Shown here piece after piece: positions 11,816 through 24,158 of a stretch of DNA of 64,000 nucleotides; the stretch's first letter is position 1, and every line of letters starts with the position of its first letter. The DNA lies in assembly GCA_039654915.1 (NCBI GenBank), contig CM077599.1, forward strand, positions 82,242,001-82,306,000, in the 5' to 3' direction. Source of the stretch: Aquilaria yunnanensis (taxonomy: Eukaryota > Streptophyta > Magnoliopsida > Malvales > Thymelaeaceae). A program made the translations under genes and the position numbers. The notes below the pieces were generated by a model. The model was not told where the DNA came from. It did no database searches and was given only the letters and a program-made list of their open reading frames with translations.

Positions 11816-14800
11816 TGAATGCTACAAATTATTGCAGTTCTTCATACTCATAGTCCTTGAATGCTTTCACAGTTAACCGTGACAATTGGAATGTGGGAAA
11901 TCTTGGACAACTCAGGGCCACTCAGGGAAATCTTTGGGCAACCAAAGATGTATAGATATTTGAGTTTGGAGAGACATTGCATGGACTGCTGTGATGGCAG
12001 GTGCATCAGATTTTTGCAATCCCAAATAAAGAGTTTCTTGAGAGAAGAAAGCTTCCCTATCCACTCTGGCAAGGCTTCTATTCCCATTCCTACTAGCATC
12101 AATTCCTTAACAGTGGACAGGTGTTGTATTTGAGATGGCAAAGAAGTGCAGGGCCTCCAACCTTGGAGACGAAGTTCTTCAATTGATTTAGGGAGGCATT
12201 TGTGGATGGAATTGAAGTACGATGGGAATTCCTCCACGTCATCGTCCAATTGACCGATAAGCAAACTCTTGAGCTTTGACATACCCAAAAGAGCTTGCAC
12301 ATTTTTCAAATTTTTGCAGTTGAGAATTACAAGTTCTTGCAGAGAAGAAAGCTTTTCCAACCACTCTGGCAAAGCATCCAGTCCATTTAAGTTTCCTATG
12401 AAAAGCATTTTCAGAGCAGTGAAGTTTTGTATCTGATGTGGCAGTGACCTTATGTTCTGCTCTCTACTTGCAGTTAGATCCAACCTTTCCAATGACTTAT
12501 GGAGGTGGTGGATGGAATTGAAGAATAGGGGAAATTCCCCTGCCTCGTCCGAGAATATCATATCGATACTCAATGCTTTTAAACAAACCCAATATCTGCT
12601 CTAGTCCTGAAGTCACATTAGGACAACCTGTTATTCTCAGCTTTTGGAGAGAAGAGCACTGTTGATGCTTAAATATTGGAGCACACTCTAACTCCCTACA
12701 ATCAGAGAGAGACAATTCTTCAAGATAGGAAGCACCCCAAGGGCTTGGGATAGACTTCAGATTATCACATTCAGTTATGCATAACTCCCTTAACTGCATA
12801 AAGGAAGACAACCCTTCCCCTAGGTATCTTAATTCTTTGCAGCCACTAACAGAGAGCCCTTGAAGACGTGGTAGACCTTTGTCCACGGGATGCTTTTTAA
12901 CTTGGGACAATGAAGGATGCCAAGTTCCTCAAGGGAAGGAAACGCCGTTGCTGGTTCCACTTCCATTAACTCCTCCAACCTTTCCATGTGAAACAAGTAT
13001 AACCGTTTCATAGAAGGAAAATTCCCATTGCAAAAAAAATCCATGTCTATGGTTTTGAAATTATCTAATATATATAACTCCAGATATGCCAAGTTGGGTA
13101 GATGCCCAAGTCTAGGAAGTTCCGCACAATTACTGCAAGATTCTAATGACAACTTCATCAGATTACCTAGCAGAGGTTGAAAATTATTGACACTCGATAA
13201 CAGCCAAGATGAGAGATGGAGACCCATGTAGTTTCTGGTACATAAACATTTCAGATTTGGGTTGGGCTGCAAGCCTTCTAACACAACTTCATCTTGCTCT
13301 GTGATTTGTCTGCTTGAACTCCACTCCAATGATAATTCATATATTTGTTTTTTTTCTAGGAGTTTGGCCCTCCTGGCAACTTCCTCACCTTTTACCAACT
13401 CAAGCTTGCTGATCTTTAGTTTTCCTTGAAGCTCAATTAAGCTCCCCACCTCTTCAATTCCACGACCTCTTTCAGAGCCCACAACAAATATTGGCAATGT
13501 TTTCAAAAATGTCAACCTACCGATGTTGGTCGGCATCAGCTCTTCCTTATTGAACACAAGGTGCGATAGATTGAGCAAGTTACTCATTTGTTCAGGCAAT
13601 TTGTTTAACTGTTTACAGTACTCAAACTTTAGTGTCTACATATTGTAGAGTCTGGTGAAGGATTCAGGTATATCTTTGATTCTTGTTTGTGAAATATCAA
13701 AGTATTTCAAATGCTTCAGTTCTCCAATGGATCTTGGTAACACCTCAATGTTAGCCCCACGAAAATGAAGAATCCTCAATCTTGTGAACCTTGTTTCATT
13801 GTGGTGGAAAATATCAAACTTAGCAAAAAGAGTGTGGAGGTTTGGTATGTTAACAAGTTTGAGTTTGGGAGCCAATTCTGTTTCTTTTCCAGCAAGATTC
13901 AAATGGCGTGTGTGATGAAAACCACTGGTGAAACTTGTATCAGAAGTCAAAATTTTAGCTTCTGCAAGAGACTTCGCAAAACTATGAATCACATCATGCA
14001 TCTTGCATTCTATTATATTTCCATAAAAATCCCTTTCAATATCTTGGAATAAGGAATTGGATACAAAGTCATTGAAATATTGATTGCCAATGTGCCATGA
14101 TGTACGACGAGCAATTGGGTGAAGAAAGCCTGCAGCCATCCACAGTTGAACCAAATCTTCTCTCGAAAACAATAACCATCTGGGAATATTGAACAGTAAG
14201 CGAAACAATTCTTTAGGCATGGTGAGCTCAGACGGTCGAAACTCAACCGTAGCACTCGCACAATTCCTTCATTACTTTCCAAAGAATCCCAAAGATCACT
14301 TTGTTGAATAGAAGACCAAGCCTTCTGGGTCTTCTCCTTGCACAGGGTTCCTCCGATAACCTTTGCAACCAAGGGCAAACCTTTGCATTTCATTGCAATA
14401 TCCCTTCCAATTTTCTCCAAATTATTAAGAGGCACATCTGAAGAGCTACTGATTCCGCAGGTTGCTTTAATTATGGACCAGCACTCTTCATCCTCCAGTT
14501 TTGCAAGTTCATGCGTGTACTCAGGAGGCGAACCCATCGTCGCCGCCACATTCTTATCCCGTGTAGTTGCAAGAATGGCACTCTCTGTTTTCTTGGTTAT
14601 CCCTGACAAATAGTCCAAGTGATCATTCCATTTCGTCGTGTCCCTGTTCCATACGTCGTCGAGGACAAGAAGATATTTCTTGTCTGCTAACTTCTCCTGG
14701 AGCTTCATTAGTATCTTCTGCTTGCTTTCGAGGGAGGCAACATTTTCATCCATAAGACATTCCAGAATCTGCTTCAGGATGGTCTTGACATCAAAAGTCT

Positions 14801-15104
14801 CGGAGACGCAAACCCATATTCTAGGATCAAACTGGGATTTCAATCGCCTATGATCGAATGCTACCTTTGCGAGTGTGGTCTTTCCCAGGCCGGCCATGCC
14901 CACCACGGATACTGTTCCAAGAGGCCGTCCACTAGTGGAAAAGTGAATCAGCAAGTCGACGACTTGGGAGAGATCAGCCTCCCTTCCTATGACCTGCTGC
15001 GAAATGCCAATGAAAGCGTGAAATTCTCCGACCTCGGAGGCTACGGCATGACCAGGTGCTTTTTCTGACAGGAGCCTTCCTTGAAGGCCAAGTTGGGAGG
15101 CTTC

Positions 15105-15267
15105 TGTTAATGACGTTTATGTTTTTCCTTGCCTTGTTTTCCTTCTTCCGCAAGTTATGTATCAGAGTCCTTCTAGGACTCCTGGTCTTATTCGACCTCC
15201 CTCATGTATTTAAAACTTCTCTTGACTGAATACAAACCAGTTTTTTGCTGCAATTAGCAATTTCACA
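15105..15267 (+). repeat. 5' LTR of copia element 2
   Basis: 163 bp with TG...CA ends. It contains a TATA-like TGTATTTAAAAC. It differs from the 3' LTR at two sites. Confidence 0.95.
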
Positions 15268-15356
15268 TGGTATCAGAGCAGGGCTCGATCCCAAACCCCT
15301 AAATCCCTAAATCTTTAAATCCAAACAGCAGCCGAGTCTTCCTTGTTCAATCTTCA

Positions 15357-18300
15357 ATGGCGGACGACGGCAGAAGGCACACCTACGGGACTGGATCAAG
15401 CACAATGCCCTTTGCTTTGGATCCCTTGTCTCCGTTTTATCTAAACTCGTCGGACAGCCCCGGCGCAACCTTGGTCACCTGTCTCCTTCAAGGAGACAAT
15501 TATCCAACTTGGCATAGGGCCATGAAAAACGCCTTACGCGCAAAGAACAAACTCAGTTTTATCGATGGAACTCTTGAGAAGCCTGGAGAAGATGATCCGT
15601 TCAAACCCGTTTGGGAGAAGAACAACTTAATGGTTATAGCATGGCTGATCAATTCGCTGTCACCAGAACTGCATAGTAGCGTCACCTATGCAGAAACAGC
15701 CCATGAAGTATGGCTGGACCTCCATGAATGCTTCTCGCAAGGTAATGCCCCAAGGATTTATGAGTTGAAGAGAGATATTACCTTGATGCAGCAACAAGAT
15801 TTGTCAGTTGTCGCATATTACTCCAAACTTAAAGCATTATGGGATGAGTTAGCCACTTACTCAAATGTGCCGCAATGCACCTGCGGTGCCATGAAGGAAC
15901 TAGTAACCGAAAAAGAAAGTGAAAAACTGTTTCACTTCCTTATGGGGTTAAACGACAAATATAGGGTCATTAGATCGCAAATTCTTAATATGGATCCACT
16001 GCCAAGCCTCAACAAAGGTTACACCCTCGTAGCTAAGGAGGAGAAGCAACAGGGAGTCGTTATTTCTCGGAATGCTCCAGAAGAGGCAGCTGGATTTGCA
16101 GCTAAGCAACCGAAGGGTCGCGTTGCTGCCTCGAACAAGAACATGGACAAAAGCAAGCTGCATTGCTCCCATTGTGGGAAGACAGGGCATCTCTCAGAAG
16201 GTTGCTTCGAACTTATTGGTTACCCAGACTGGTGGGAGAACCCAGGGAAGAAGACACAGAACAAAATGACGAGGAAGTCTGGCAGGACTACAGTGAATAA
16301 AGTAAGTACAAGTAGTGGTGTCGACTCTCTAAAGAAGGAGGATGGCAACTTAAATATCACACAAGAGCAATTCAACCAGTTCATGACTCTCCTATCTACT
16401 CAGAACACAACTGCTAATTTTGTTGGTAAGGTCTCTAAACTTTCCTCAAGATGGATTATTGACTCTAGAGCTTCTGAGCATATGACGTCGCAGCCAGCCT
16501 TGCTTACAGACTGCCAACCAGCCACATCTCACTCGCCAGTAAAATTACCAAATGGGAGTTGCATGAAAGTGCATTCTTGTGGCCAGCTGTTGTTGACTCC
16601 TAATTTTAAATTAAATAATGTTCTATGTGTGCCTTCGTTCACTTGTAATCTGTTGTCTGTCAGCCAGATTACAAAGGCGTTGAACTGCTCCGTGACCTTT
16701 TTCCCAAATTTCTGTGTGATGCAGGACCTGAAGTCGAAGAGGCTGATTGGCAAGGGTGAAGAGTGTGATGGATTGTACTTCTTCAAGGAATTCAAGGCAC
16801 ATGCAGCAGTCCCAAAGTCAGCTGAAAAAACCACAGTTACCTGGCATAGACGATTTGGTCATTTACCCTTTGAAAAATTGTTGCAAATTCCTCAACTTAG
16901 CAACCTATCTCTTAGAAATTTAGATAAATGCTGTGACTCTTGTCATCGGGCCAAGCAAACCCGAAAAGCTTTTCCAAGAAGCTTGAGTACCAGTAATTCA
17001 TACTTTGATTTAATACATATTGATATTTGGGGACCATACAAAACACCTTCATTGTCTGGTGCCCATTATTTTCTGACCATTGTTGACGATTACAGTCGTT
17101 GTACGTGGGTGTATCTGATGAAACACAAATCAGAAGCTGCCGTTCACTTTGCCACATACTACGCCATGATTAAAACACAATTTGACAAAACCATACTTCA
17201 AGTGAGAAGTGACAATGGCCAAGAATTTGTTGTTGGCCCATTCTTCTCATTCCTTAGACAAAATGGCATCATTCTTCAAACTTCATGTGTCAACACTCCC
17301 CAACAAAATGGAGTAGTTGAAAGGAAACATCGTCACTTGCTTGAAGTTGCCCAAGCCCTCCGGTTTCCAGCCAGCCTTCCTATAAACTTCTGGGGTGAGT
17401 GTGTTCTTACAGCTACCTACCTCATCAATCACATGCCATCATCAAAGCTTGGAGGAAAAAGCCCATATCAGGTGCTGTTTTCTAAAACCCCTTCTCTTGA
17501 CCACTTACGGGTGTTTGGTTGTTTAGGCTATGTTCATTCAAAACCCCTGATAAATTTCAGGCCAGGGCTAAACCTTGTGTGTTTGTTGGGTATCCTGTTG
17601 GCAAAAAAGGTTACAAAATGTTTGACCAAGAATCACGTAAAACCTTTGTTTCTCGTGATGTAACCTTTTATGAGGACTGTTTTCCTTTCCAAACTACCAA
17701 TGAGCCTGATAGCCAATCTCAAGTTGTCCTCAACCTTACCCACCATGAAGATGAACTCATAATTGAAATGATGCAACCCACACCACAACGTTTAGAGGCC
17801 AAAAACTCACCTACACCTAATCACAATGAGAGTCCTGAACCTCGACCTGAAACACGACCTCAACGCAACATTCGGCCTCCTTCCTATCTTCAAGACTATG
17901 TGCATAAGTTGCATGGAGAAAACAATCCATCACCTCATTCAACAGTCAGTCAAGCCTCTTCATCGTCAGGTAAGCCTTATGCTTTGGCCTCATATCTGTC
18001 GAATACACATGACAGTCGAATACACATTTTGTCATGGAACACAAGGTTTTTCTTGCAGCAATATCTTCTAGCTTAGAACCCAAAAATTTTGTTGAAGCAA
18101 ATGCAGACCCGAAATGGCGTGATGCTATGTGGCAGGAGATACAGGCTCTTAAGAAAAATAAGACATGGACTATGGAAAGGCTGCCACCTGGGAAGAAACC
18201 TATTGACTGTAAGTGGGTTTATAAAATCAAATACAGGGCAGATGGCACCATTGAGAGGTACAAAGCTCGATTAGTAGCGAAGGGGTTTAGTCAGGTTGAA

Positions 18301-19557
18301 GGAATTGACTACACCAAGACCTTTGCTCCTGTAATAAAACTCACCACCGTTCGGTGTGTATTGGCCATCGCAGCAACGAAAAACTGGCACTTGCACCAAC
18401 TTGATGTCCACAATGCCTTTCTTCAAGGTGATTTGAATGAAGATATATATATGGTGCCGCCACTAGGAATGATCAAACAGGAAGGCAATCGAGTATGTAA
18501 ACTTCAAAAGTCCCTCTATGGCTTAAAACAGGCCCCTCGACAGTGGTTCGAAAAGCTATCAGGTGCACTTGTTCAATACGGTTTTGTTCAATCCAAGGCA
18601 GACTACTCCTTGTTCACCCGGAAATATAAGAGGCACTTCACTGCTGTATTGGTTTATGTTGATGACATGATTATTGCCGGAAGTGATGCCACTCAGATCA
18701 ACGAGTTGAAGAGCTATTTACATGATAAATTTCACTTAAAGGACTTGGGGAAGTTGAAATACTTTCTCGGTTTGGAGCTAGCCCGGACCCCTGAAGGGAT
18801 CTTTCTCTCTCAAAGGAAATATGCTGTCGACTTGTTGAAGGATACAGGGATGATAGGTGCCAAACCAAGTCGCCTCCCTCTTCAACAACATCATCGACTC
18901 GGTTCTGTTGAAGGTTCGAGTTTACAAGATCCAGGACAGTTCAGAAGACTTATTGGCAAACTTATTTATCTTACCATTACCCGGCCGGATATCACATATG
19001 TGGTGAATCTCCTAAGCCAGTTTATGAAAGAGCCTTGTGAACAACATCATAATGCAGCCATGCAAGTTTTGCGGTACTTGAAGCAAGCTCCCGGGCAAGG
19101 TCTCTTCTTTCTAGCTAAAGGTTCTCTTACGTTGCACGCCTTCTGTGATGCTGATTGGGCAACGTGTCCTAAGACACGACGATCTACTACTGGATTCATT
19201 GTCAAGCTTGGCAATGCATTAATCTCATGGAAGTCGAAGAAACAGTCCACCGTGTCGCGATCTTCAGCAGAAGCCGAATACCGATCAATAGCGGCAGCTA
19301 CAAGTGAGTTGACTTGGCTTAAAGTGTTGCTTAAAGATCTCACTGTTGATCAAACTGAACCAATGACACTTTATTGTGATAACCAAGCAGCTGTCCATAT
19401 TGCAACAAACCCAGTATTTCATGAGCGTACAAAGCACATTGAAATTGACTGCCACTTTGTACGTGATAAAATAGCATCAAAGGATATCGTACCTCGCTAC
19501 ATTCCTAGCAAGTGCCAACTTGCAGATGTGTTAACAAAGGCACTAGGAGGAACTTAG
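15357..19557 (+). pseudogene. Copia 2 gag-pol polyprotein with two frameshifts and a mutated protease motif
   Basis: The frame runs from ATG 15357 for 768 codons: UBN2-like gag (~residues 20-260), the CCHC knuckle CSHCGKTGHLSEGC, protease, then integrase with HHCC and the DNGQEF core motif. A frameshift near 17540 shifts to the frame ending at 18076. A second near 18030 shifts to RT-RNase H, which is open to 19557 (YVDD at 18655-18666; CDNQAAV and TKHIEIDCHFV in RNase H). The protease active site reads IDSRAS at residues 368-373 where DSG is expected, consistent with GGA to AGA at 16467. A 13-base direct repeat (17998-18010 and 18015-18027) sits at the second frameshift. Confidence 0.9.
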
Positions 19558-19618
19558 TTTGATCTTTTGGTGAGCAAGTTGGGCATGCTCAACCTGCACG
19601 CTCCAACTTGAGGAGGAG

Positions 19619-19781
19619 TGTTAATGACGTTTACGTTTTTCCTTGCCTTGTTTTCCTTCTTCCGCAAGTTATGTATCAGAGTCCTTCTAGGACTCCTGGT
19701 CTTATTCGACCTCCCTCCTGTATTTAAAACTTCTCTTGACTGAATACAAACCAGTTTTTTGCTGCAATTAGCAATTTCACA
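19619..19781 (+). repeat. 3' LTR of copia element 2
   Basis: 163 bp direct repeat of 15105-15267, bounded by the polypurine tract and the GCTTC target duplication. Confidence 0.95.
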
Positions 19782-20191
19782 GCTTCGTTGTTCTTTTTCC
19801 CAAAGGAAGCGTTGATGCTCTTGATTCTTTTGGCCATCTTCAGGCAAAACAAGATGGGATTGTGAGCAGAGAAGAAGTTACTAACCTGTTTCTGGCGATG
19901 CCTCCCAACTTCCACCTGCCGTCGGAGATATTCATAGCCAATCTCTTCCAGCAGATCGTCAGCCAGGGAAGCGATCTCTGCAAGTCCCAGCAGCCAGAGT
20001 CTCACAGGAGGGTCGTCGGATCGCTTCTGCTGAGCAGCGTCCTGCAAGAAAGCGTTGACCAGTTCCAGAGAGGTCCGAAGCTCTTGAAGCTGATCCTTGA
20101 AGTCCCGTGCCAGGCTGATTTGCTGGCCGACGATGGCGATCACCTTGGATATCGCCGCCTCCACGGCAACATTGAGCAAGACTTCTGCCAT

Positions 20192-20925
20192 CTTTCTTGT
20201 CTTCCCGAGCTAGCTCTGCTCTGTTTCAGCAAATATTGATGGGCAATGTAACGAAGAAACCAAATTACAAGAGGCAAAAGACTATCAAATACTGTGAGTC
20301 TACGAACAATACTAGTAAATTGTTTTCTAAGTCTCTCTTTTTGTCGCCTTTCGATTGCATGTGATGCCAAATAATTAACTCTTTATATCTAAATCTAAAT
20401 CTATATCTATTGTAAATAGATGAAGGAGTTAAAATGTTGTTAAAATTATGTTACCCAAGATCTTCTATTTCGAGCAACTAGGCACCCGAGACCGCAAAAT
20501 CATAAGAGATCGCAAACAAGACCTCCATTTTATTTTTTTGAAATAAAATTATATTTTAAATATAAATATACTAATTTAAGAGGGGTGCGAGTAGGGTCCG
20601 GTAGGATGAGTTCAACTCATACCCTCCCCTTAGCTTTATGGGTAAGGTCGGGTTCGGGTTCCGATAGCCAGGTTCGGGGAGGGCAGGCCCAGGTAGGATA
20701 TTTTTTTACATCTCTACCCCTTTTAGCTAGATTACGAAAATGTCTGCTTTTTTAATTTATTTTTATTTATATTTATTTGCTTAATAATTTGAACTATAAT
20801 TAATAAAAAACTATATTTGTGTTTTTACCAAATAATTTGGTCTGTAATTAATAAAATCACTTGTTTTTTAAAATTATTCTTATTTTTTAAAAAAATTTAT
20901 CTATTTTTTTTTCATTTTTTTTCAA
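20192..20925. other. Upstream flank of the NBS-LRR pseudogene and AT-rich spacer
   Basis: The presumed promoter side of the resistance pseudogene; no clear core motif was assigned. At 20580-20725 a GC-richer block begins AGAGGGGTGCGAG and ends TCTACCCCTTTT, so it could be a small transposon. That is weak. Confidence 0.4.
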
Positions 20926-20929
20926 ATTC

Positions 20930-21795
20930 ATCAACTAATAAAAGAACAAATGGACACAACTACTGATAAAAAAATAAATAAATACTAATAAAATAATAGA
21001 TAACTAATTTATCTAAAGAATAAGCATAAAGTGATAAAAGAACAAACAACTATTGATAAAAGAATAAAAAAACTACTAATAAAAGAACAAATAGTATTTA
21101 AAGAACAAGCAAGAATTTGAAAAAAGAACAAATAGCTATTAATAAAAGAATAAATAATCACTAATAAAAGAATAAATAACTACTAATAAAAAAGGTACAT
21201 ACAACTATTTTATCTAAAGAACAAGCATGAATTGATAAAAAAAATAAACAGCTGTTAGTAAAGAACAAACAACTAATGATACAAGAATAAATAACTAGTA
21301 ATAAAAAAATAATTTATCTAAAGATCAAGTATAAATTGATAAAAGAACAAATAACTGCTGATAAAATAATAACTAACAATTAATAAAATAATAGACAACA
21401 TCTAAAGAGCAAGTAGGAATTGGTAAAAGAAATAGTTGCTAGTAAAAAAATAAATAACTACCACTAAAAGAACAAACATCTAGTTTATCTAAAGAATAAA
21501 CAGACTCATGTCCTTCTCTTGTAAGTGCCGTTGGGATTTTCGATGGAATGAAAATGTGAATCCTCCGAGGTGTTTTCTAAAAAAAAAAGAAGAAGAATAA
21601 ATGGAAATTGATAAAATAATAAATAACTATTGATAAAAAAATAAATAACTACTAATAAAAGAACATACAACTAGTTTACCTAAAGAAAAAACAAGAATTG
21701 ATAAAGCAACAAACAACTGCTAGTAAAAGAACAAACAACTACTAATAAAAGAAATAAACGGCTACTAATAAAAGAAAAAAAAATAGGAACTGATA
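20930..21795 (+). repeat. Degenerate A-rich tandem repeat family (GAACAAACAACTACTAATAA-type), array 1
   Basis: About 860 bp of irregularly alternating words such as TAATAAAAGAACAAA, AACTACTAATAAAA, GTTTATCTAAAGAACAAGC and AATTGATAAAAGAAC. The words recur in a loose higher-order order, so it is not a simple microsatellite. A block of about 85 bp at 21500-21585 (ACTCATGTCCTTCTCTTG...) lacks the words and looks inserted. The same words, mainly reverse-complemented, form the array at 47825-49290. Confidence 0.75.
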
Positions 21796-22137
21796 AAAAA
21801 ATGAATAAGATTTCAAATTTTTCTTGTTGGCTGCTTGATTTCTTCTTTTTGAGACTTTCTCGTATTAAGTTTCAAATTTCTTTTCAGGACATATTGGGGG
21901 AAAGAACAAACTAGAGTAGAGAATGAAATTAGGAAAAATATAAATAAAAAAAACAATGAATTTATAAAAAAAATTCTAAATCAAACCAAATAAAGGAAAT
22001 TAGAGTGAAAATGAATTCAAATTGAACAACTGATGTTAGAGCAGATTAACGAAACAAGAGAATGCATAATTAAATGTAAGCAATAGAAAAAAAAAAGATA
22101 GTGTAAGAAAAAGAAATAAAGAATTTTTTGGCAAAAA

Positions 22138-22915
22138 GGGTAAGTTTGCCACTAAACTATTAAGGGTAAAGTAATTTTTTCATTAATTTTTTTAGGCAAA
22201 TTTTTCCATTAATATTTTCATTGTAGGCAATTTTTTTCATTGGTCATTAAATGTTGGGAATAGTTCATTTGTTAAGAGTATATTTATTGACATAATTTTT
22301 AAAACAATCCCTAAAAATTTTGTCCTTAACCCCTAGTTACTTGAACCTTTCATAACACTTAAATGAGTAAAAACTGTATATTTGACTATACACACCCAAT
22401 GTTAAGCCTTCTTGTATTCACCTTTCTCATTGTCACCAAGAAATCCTCCACCACTGCTGCTATCGATCATTTATTCTATAACTACAATGCATTTGGATTT
22501 AGTCTCACTTGCATCAATTAAACCTTAAATGATCAAGGTTCGTTTTAAAAAGCAATTCTGGGAGCATTGCTGGGATGTATGGAAGAATGGAGGTAACGTT
22601 AGTAGCAGAAGGGTGGAGGACAACGAAGAGTACAAGTGTTTGCTAAGGCGAAGATGATGGTGAGAATGATATATTTAGAAACTTAGGGGCTAGGGTATTA
22701 GGTAAAAGAAACTTGGAATTAAAACTTACATTTTTTCCTTTTTTTATGTTTGTAACTTTAAACAATTTCAGTAGCCGATGGCAGATTTGCTTTGAACCCA
22801 AAATATTGATGGTAAATTTGTAAATTTTTAAAAAATTAATGGCAAATTTTCCCATAAAAAAAATTTTAATGGTAAAATTACTCTAACCTATAATTTAGTG
22901 GCAAATTTGTCAAAT
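22138..22915. mobile_element. Probable non-autonomous TIR element (~0.78 kb)
   Basis: The left end GGGTAAGTTTGCCACTAAAC and following AT-rich text are matched imperfectly by the reverse complement of the right end (…TTAGTGGCAAATTTG), with arms of about 100-130 bp. The internal ~400 bp is less AT-rich and has no convincing gene. No clear target duplication was found, so the ends are approximate. Long degenerate arms suggest a MULE-type element. Confidence 0.45.
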
Positions 22916-23345
22916 TTGTTAGATTTTTAGTTTTAAGAAAAAAGAAGTGGAAAAGGAGTAATAGAAAGGTGCCAAAAGGGGTTGCTGCTTGATGAAAAAT
23001 AGAACAAGAAAAAAGAAAAGACAAACAGGAAAAAATTAAAAAAAGAAGAAAACTTGTAGATTGTTTTTTTTTTTTTTTTGCGCAATTGATGTAATTGACT
23101 AATTTGTAAAAATTTGAATCAAATTATCAATTTCTATATTATAGAATGATGACTTATGGTATAAGCCAAACTTACATAACATTCCCATTTGTATTAACTT
23201 CAGCAATTAATTTTAGAGTTCTGAAAAAACTATGCAATGATAGTTTTTAATTTTTAACTTCAGTATTTTTATTTCAACCATTAAATAAATTATTCAAAAT
23301 TTTAACACTAATCACAAAAACTGTTCTCAAGCAGAGCCGTAAAAA

Positions 23346-23347
23346 TG

Positions 23348-23386
<39 letters not shown>
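23346..23386. repeat. (AAT)n microsatellite
   Basis: A run of ATA/AAT units of about 40 bp. Confidence 0.9.
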
Positions 23387-23657
23387 CTATTGTGTAACAT
23401 ATGGTGGGTTTATGATCTCAAAATAGATTTTTTTTTCCTTTTCGTATTCTCAACTGTTCTTTATTTCTTTTTTTCCCCCCCTAACCATGGACAAGAAATT
23501 GTATCTAAGTGGGCCCAAAAATTAGATTTTATCGGTTTTGTAATTTGTTCTCGTAGATCGCGTTCCTGGAATTAACAGGACAGAATGAGGCCGAAACACA
23601 AAACCTGAAAACTAATGATTTAATGGGCCCAACTATGGGCCTATTCACAACTGTCAT

Positions 23658-23897
23658 GGGTAAAATCCATTTGTAGTCCCTTAACTTTTATGTTCTTCCT
23701 AATATGGTCCCATTAACTGTTTTTTTGTATCTTAAAGTCCCCTAACTTAGGAATCGTGTCCTATTGTAGTCCCAATCGTCAGATGAGACGTTATCTCTCA
23801 CGGATTTTGCTGATGTCGCTTATGCTAACCCTATTTTGGGTCCAACAATGTCTAGGTGTCTCACATATGCGTTATGTATGTTGCCACGTTGGTTTGT
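23658..23897 (+). repeat. Left TIR of the 5.7 kb MULE
   Basis: About 240 bp, inverted match to 29101-29340. The blocks CCTATTGTAGTCCCAATCG, CAGATGAGACGTTATCTCTC and CTAGGTGTCTCACATATG are identical between the two arms. It probably contains the promoter of the GRF gene. Confidence 0.93.
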
Positions 23898-23997
23898 GTG
23901 GCGGGATTAAGCAGGTAGAAGGCGGGAAAGGTTTTGGTAAGGGGGGGAGGGGAAAACGCTATTTTAGGGAGAAAAGTGGTTTGAAGGAAGAAGAAAA

Positions 23998-24150
23998 GGA
24001 GGAAGAAAGGTAGAAATCTGAGGTTGAATCGTTTAAAAGAAGAAGAGAATGAGAAGGAAAGGTAGAAATCTGAGGTTGAATCATTTAAAGGAAGAAGAAA
24101 ATGAGGAGGAAAGGTAGAAATCTGAGGTTGAATCGAAGAGGACTTACTGT
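23998..24150 (+). repeat. 52-bp tandem repeat inside the MULE left end
   Basis: GGTAGAAATCTGAGGTTGAA recurs at 24009, 24061 and 24113, giving a 52 bp unit in about 2.7 copies. It lies between the left TIR and the GRF gene start, in the probable 5' UTR or promoter. Confidence 0.85.
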
Positions 24151-24158
24151 TTGGATAT

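Larger units (their letters stand above)
15105..19781 (+). mobile_element. Ty1/copia LTR retrotransposon 2, nearly intact (4677 bp)
   Basis: Two 163 bp LTRs (TGTTAATGACG...TTTCACA) bound it. The 5 bp target duplication GCTTC lies at 15100-15104 and 19782-19786. The primer binding site TGGTATCAGAGC begins at 15268. A purine tract (GAGGAGGAG) precedes the 3' LTR. The LTRs differ at 2 of 163 sites (~1.2%). The element lies opposite in strand to the resistance gene it interrupts. Its short LTRs and gag differ from element 1, so it is a separate copia lineage. Confidence 0.97.
11848..20191 (-). pseudogene. CC-NBS-LRR (CNL) disease resistance pseudogene, split by copia element 2
   Basis: The minus-strand gene starts at ATG 20191 (MAEVLLNVAVEAAISKV), with an Rx-type coiled-coil N-terminus to about 19785. 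After the copia insertion it resumes at 15104. The NB-ARC domain shows P-loop GMAGLGKTT, kinase-2 LLVLDDVW, RNBS-B ATTRDK, GLPL, RNBS-D CFAYCSIFP and MHD (CKMHDVIHSF). Leucine-rich repeats run to the stop at 11848. No intron is needed. Lesions: copia in the CC/NB linker, a frameshift near 14165, TAG at 13636 where a Gln is expected, and frameshifts near 12885 and 12575. Intact family members are intracellular immune receptors; this copy cannot encode one. Confidence 0.93.
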
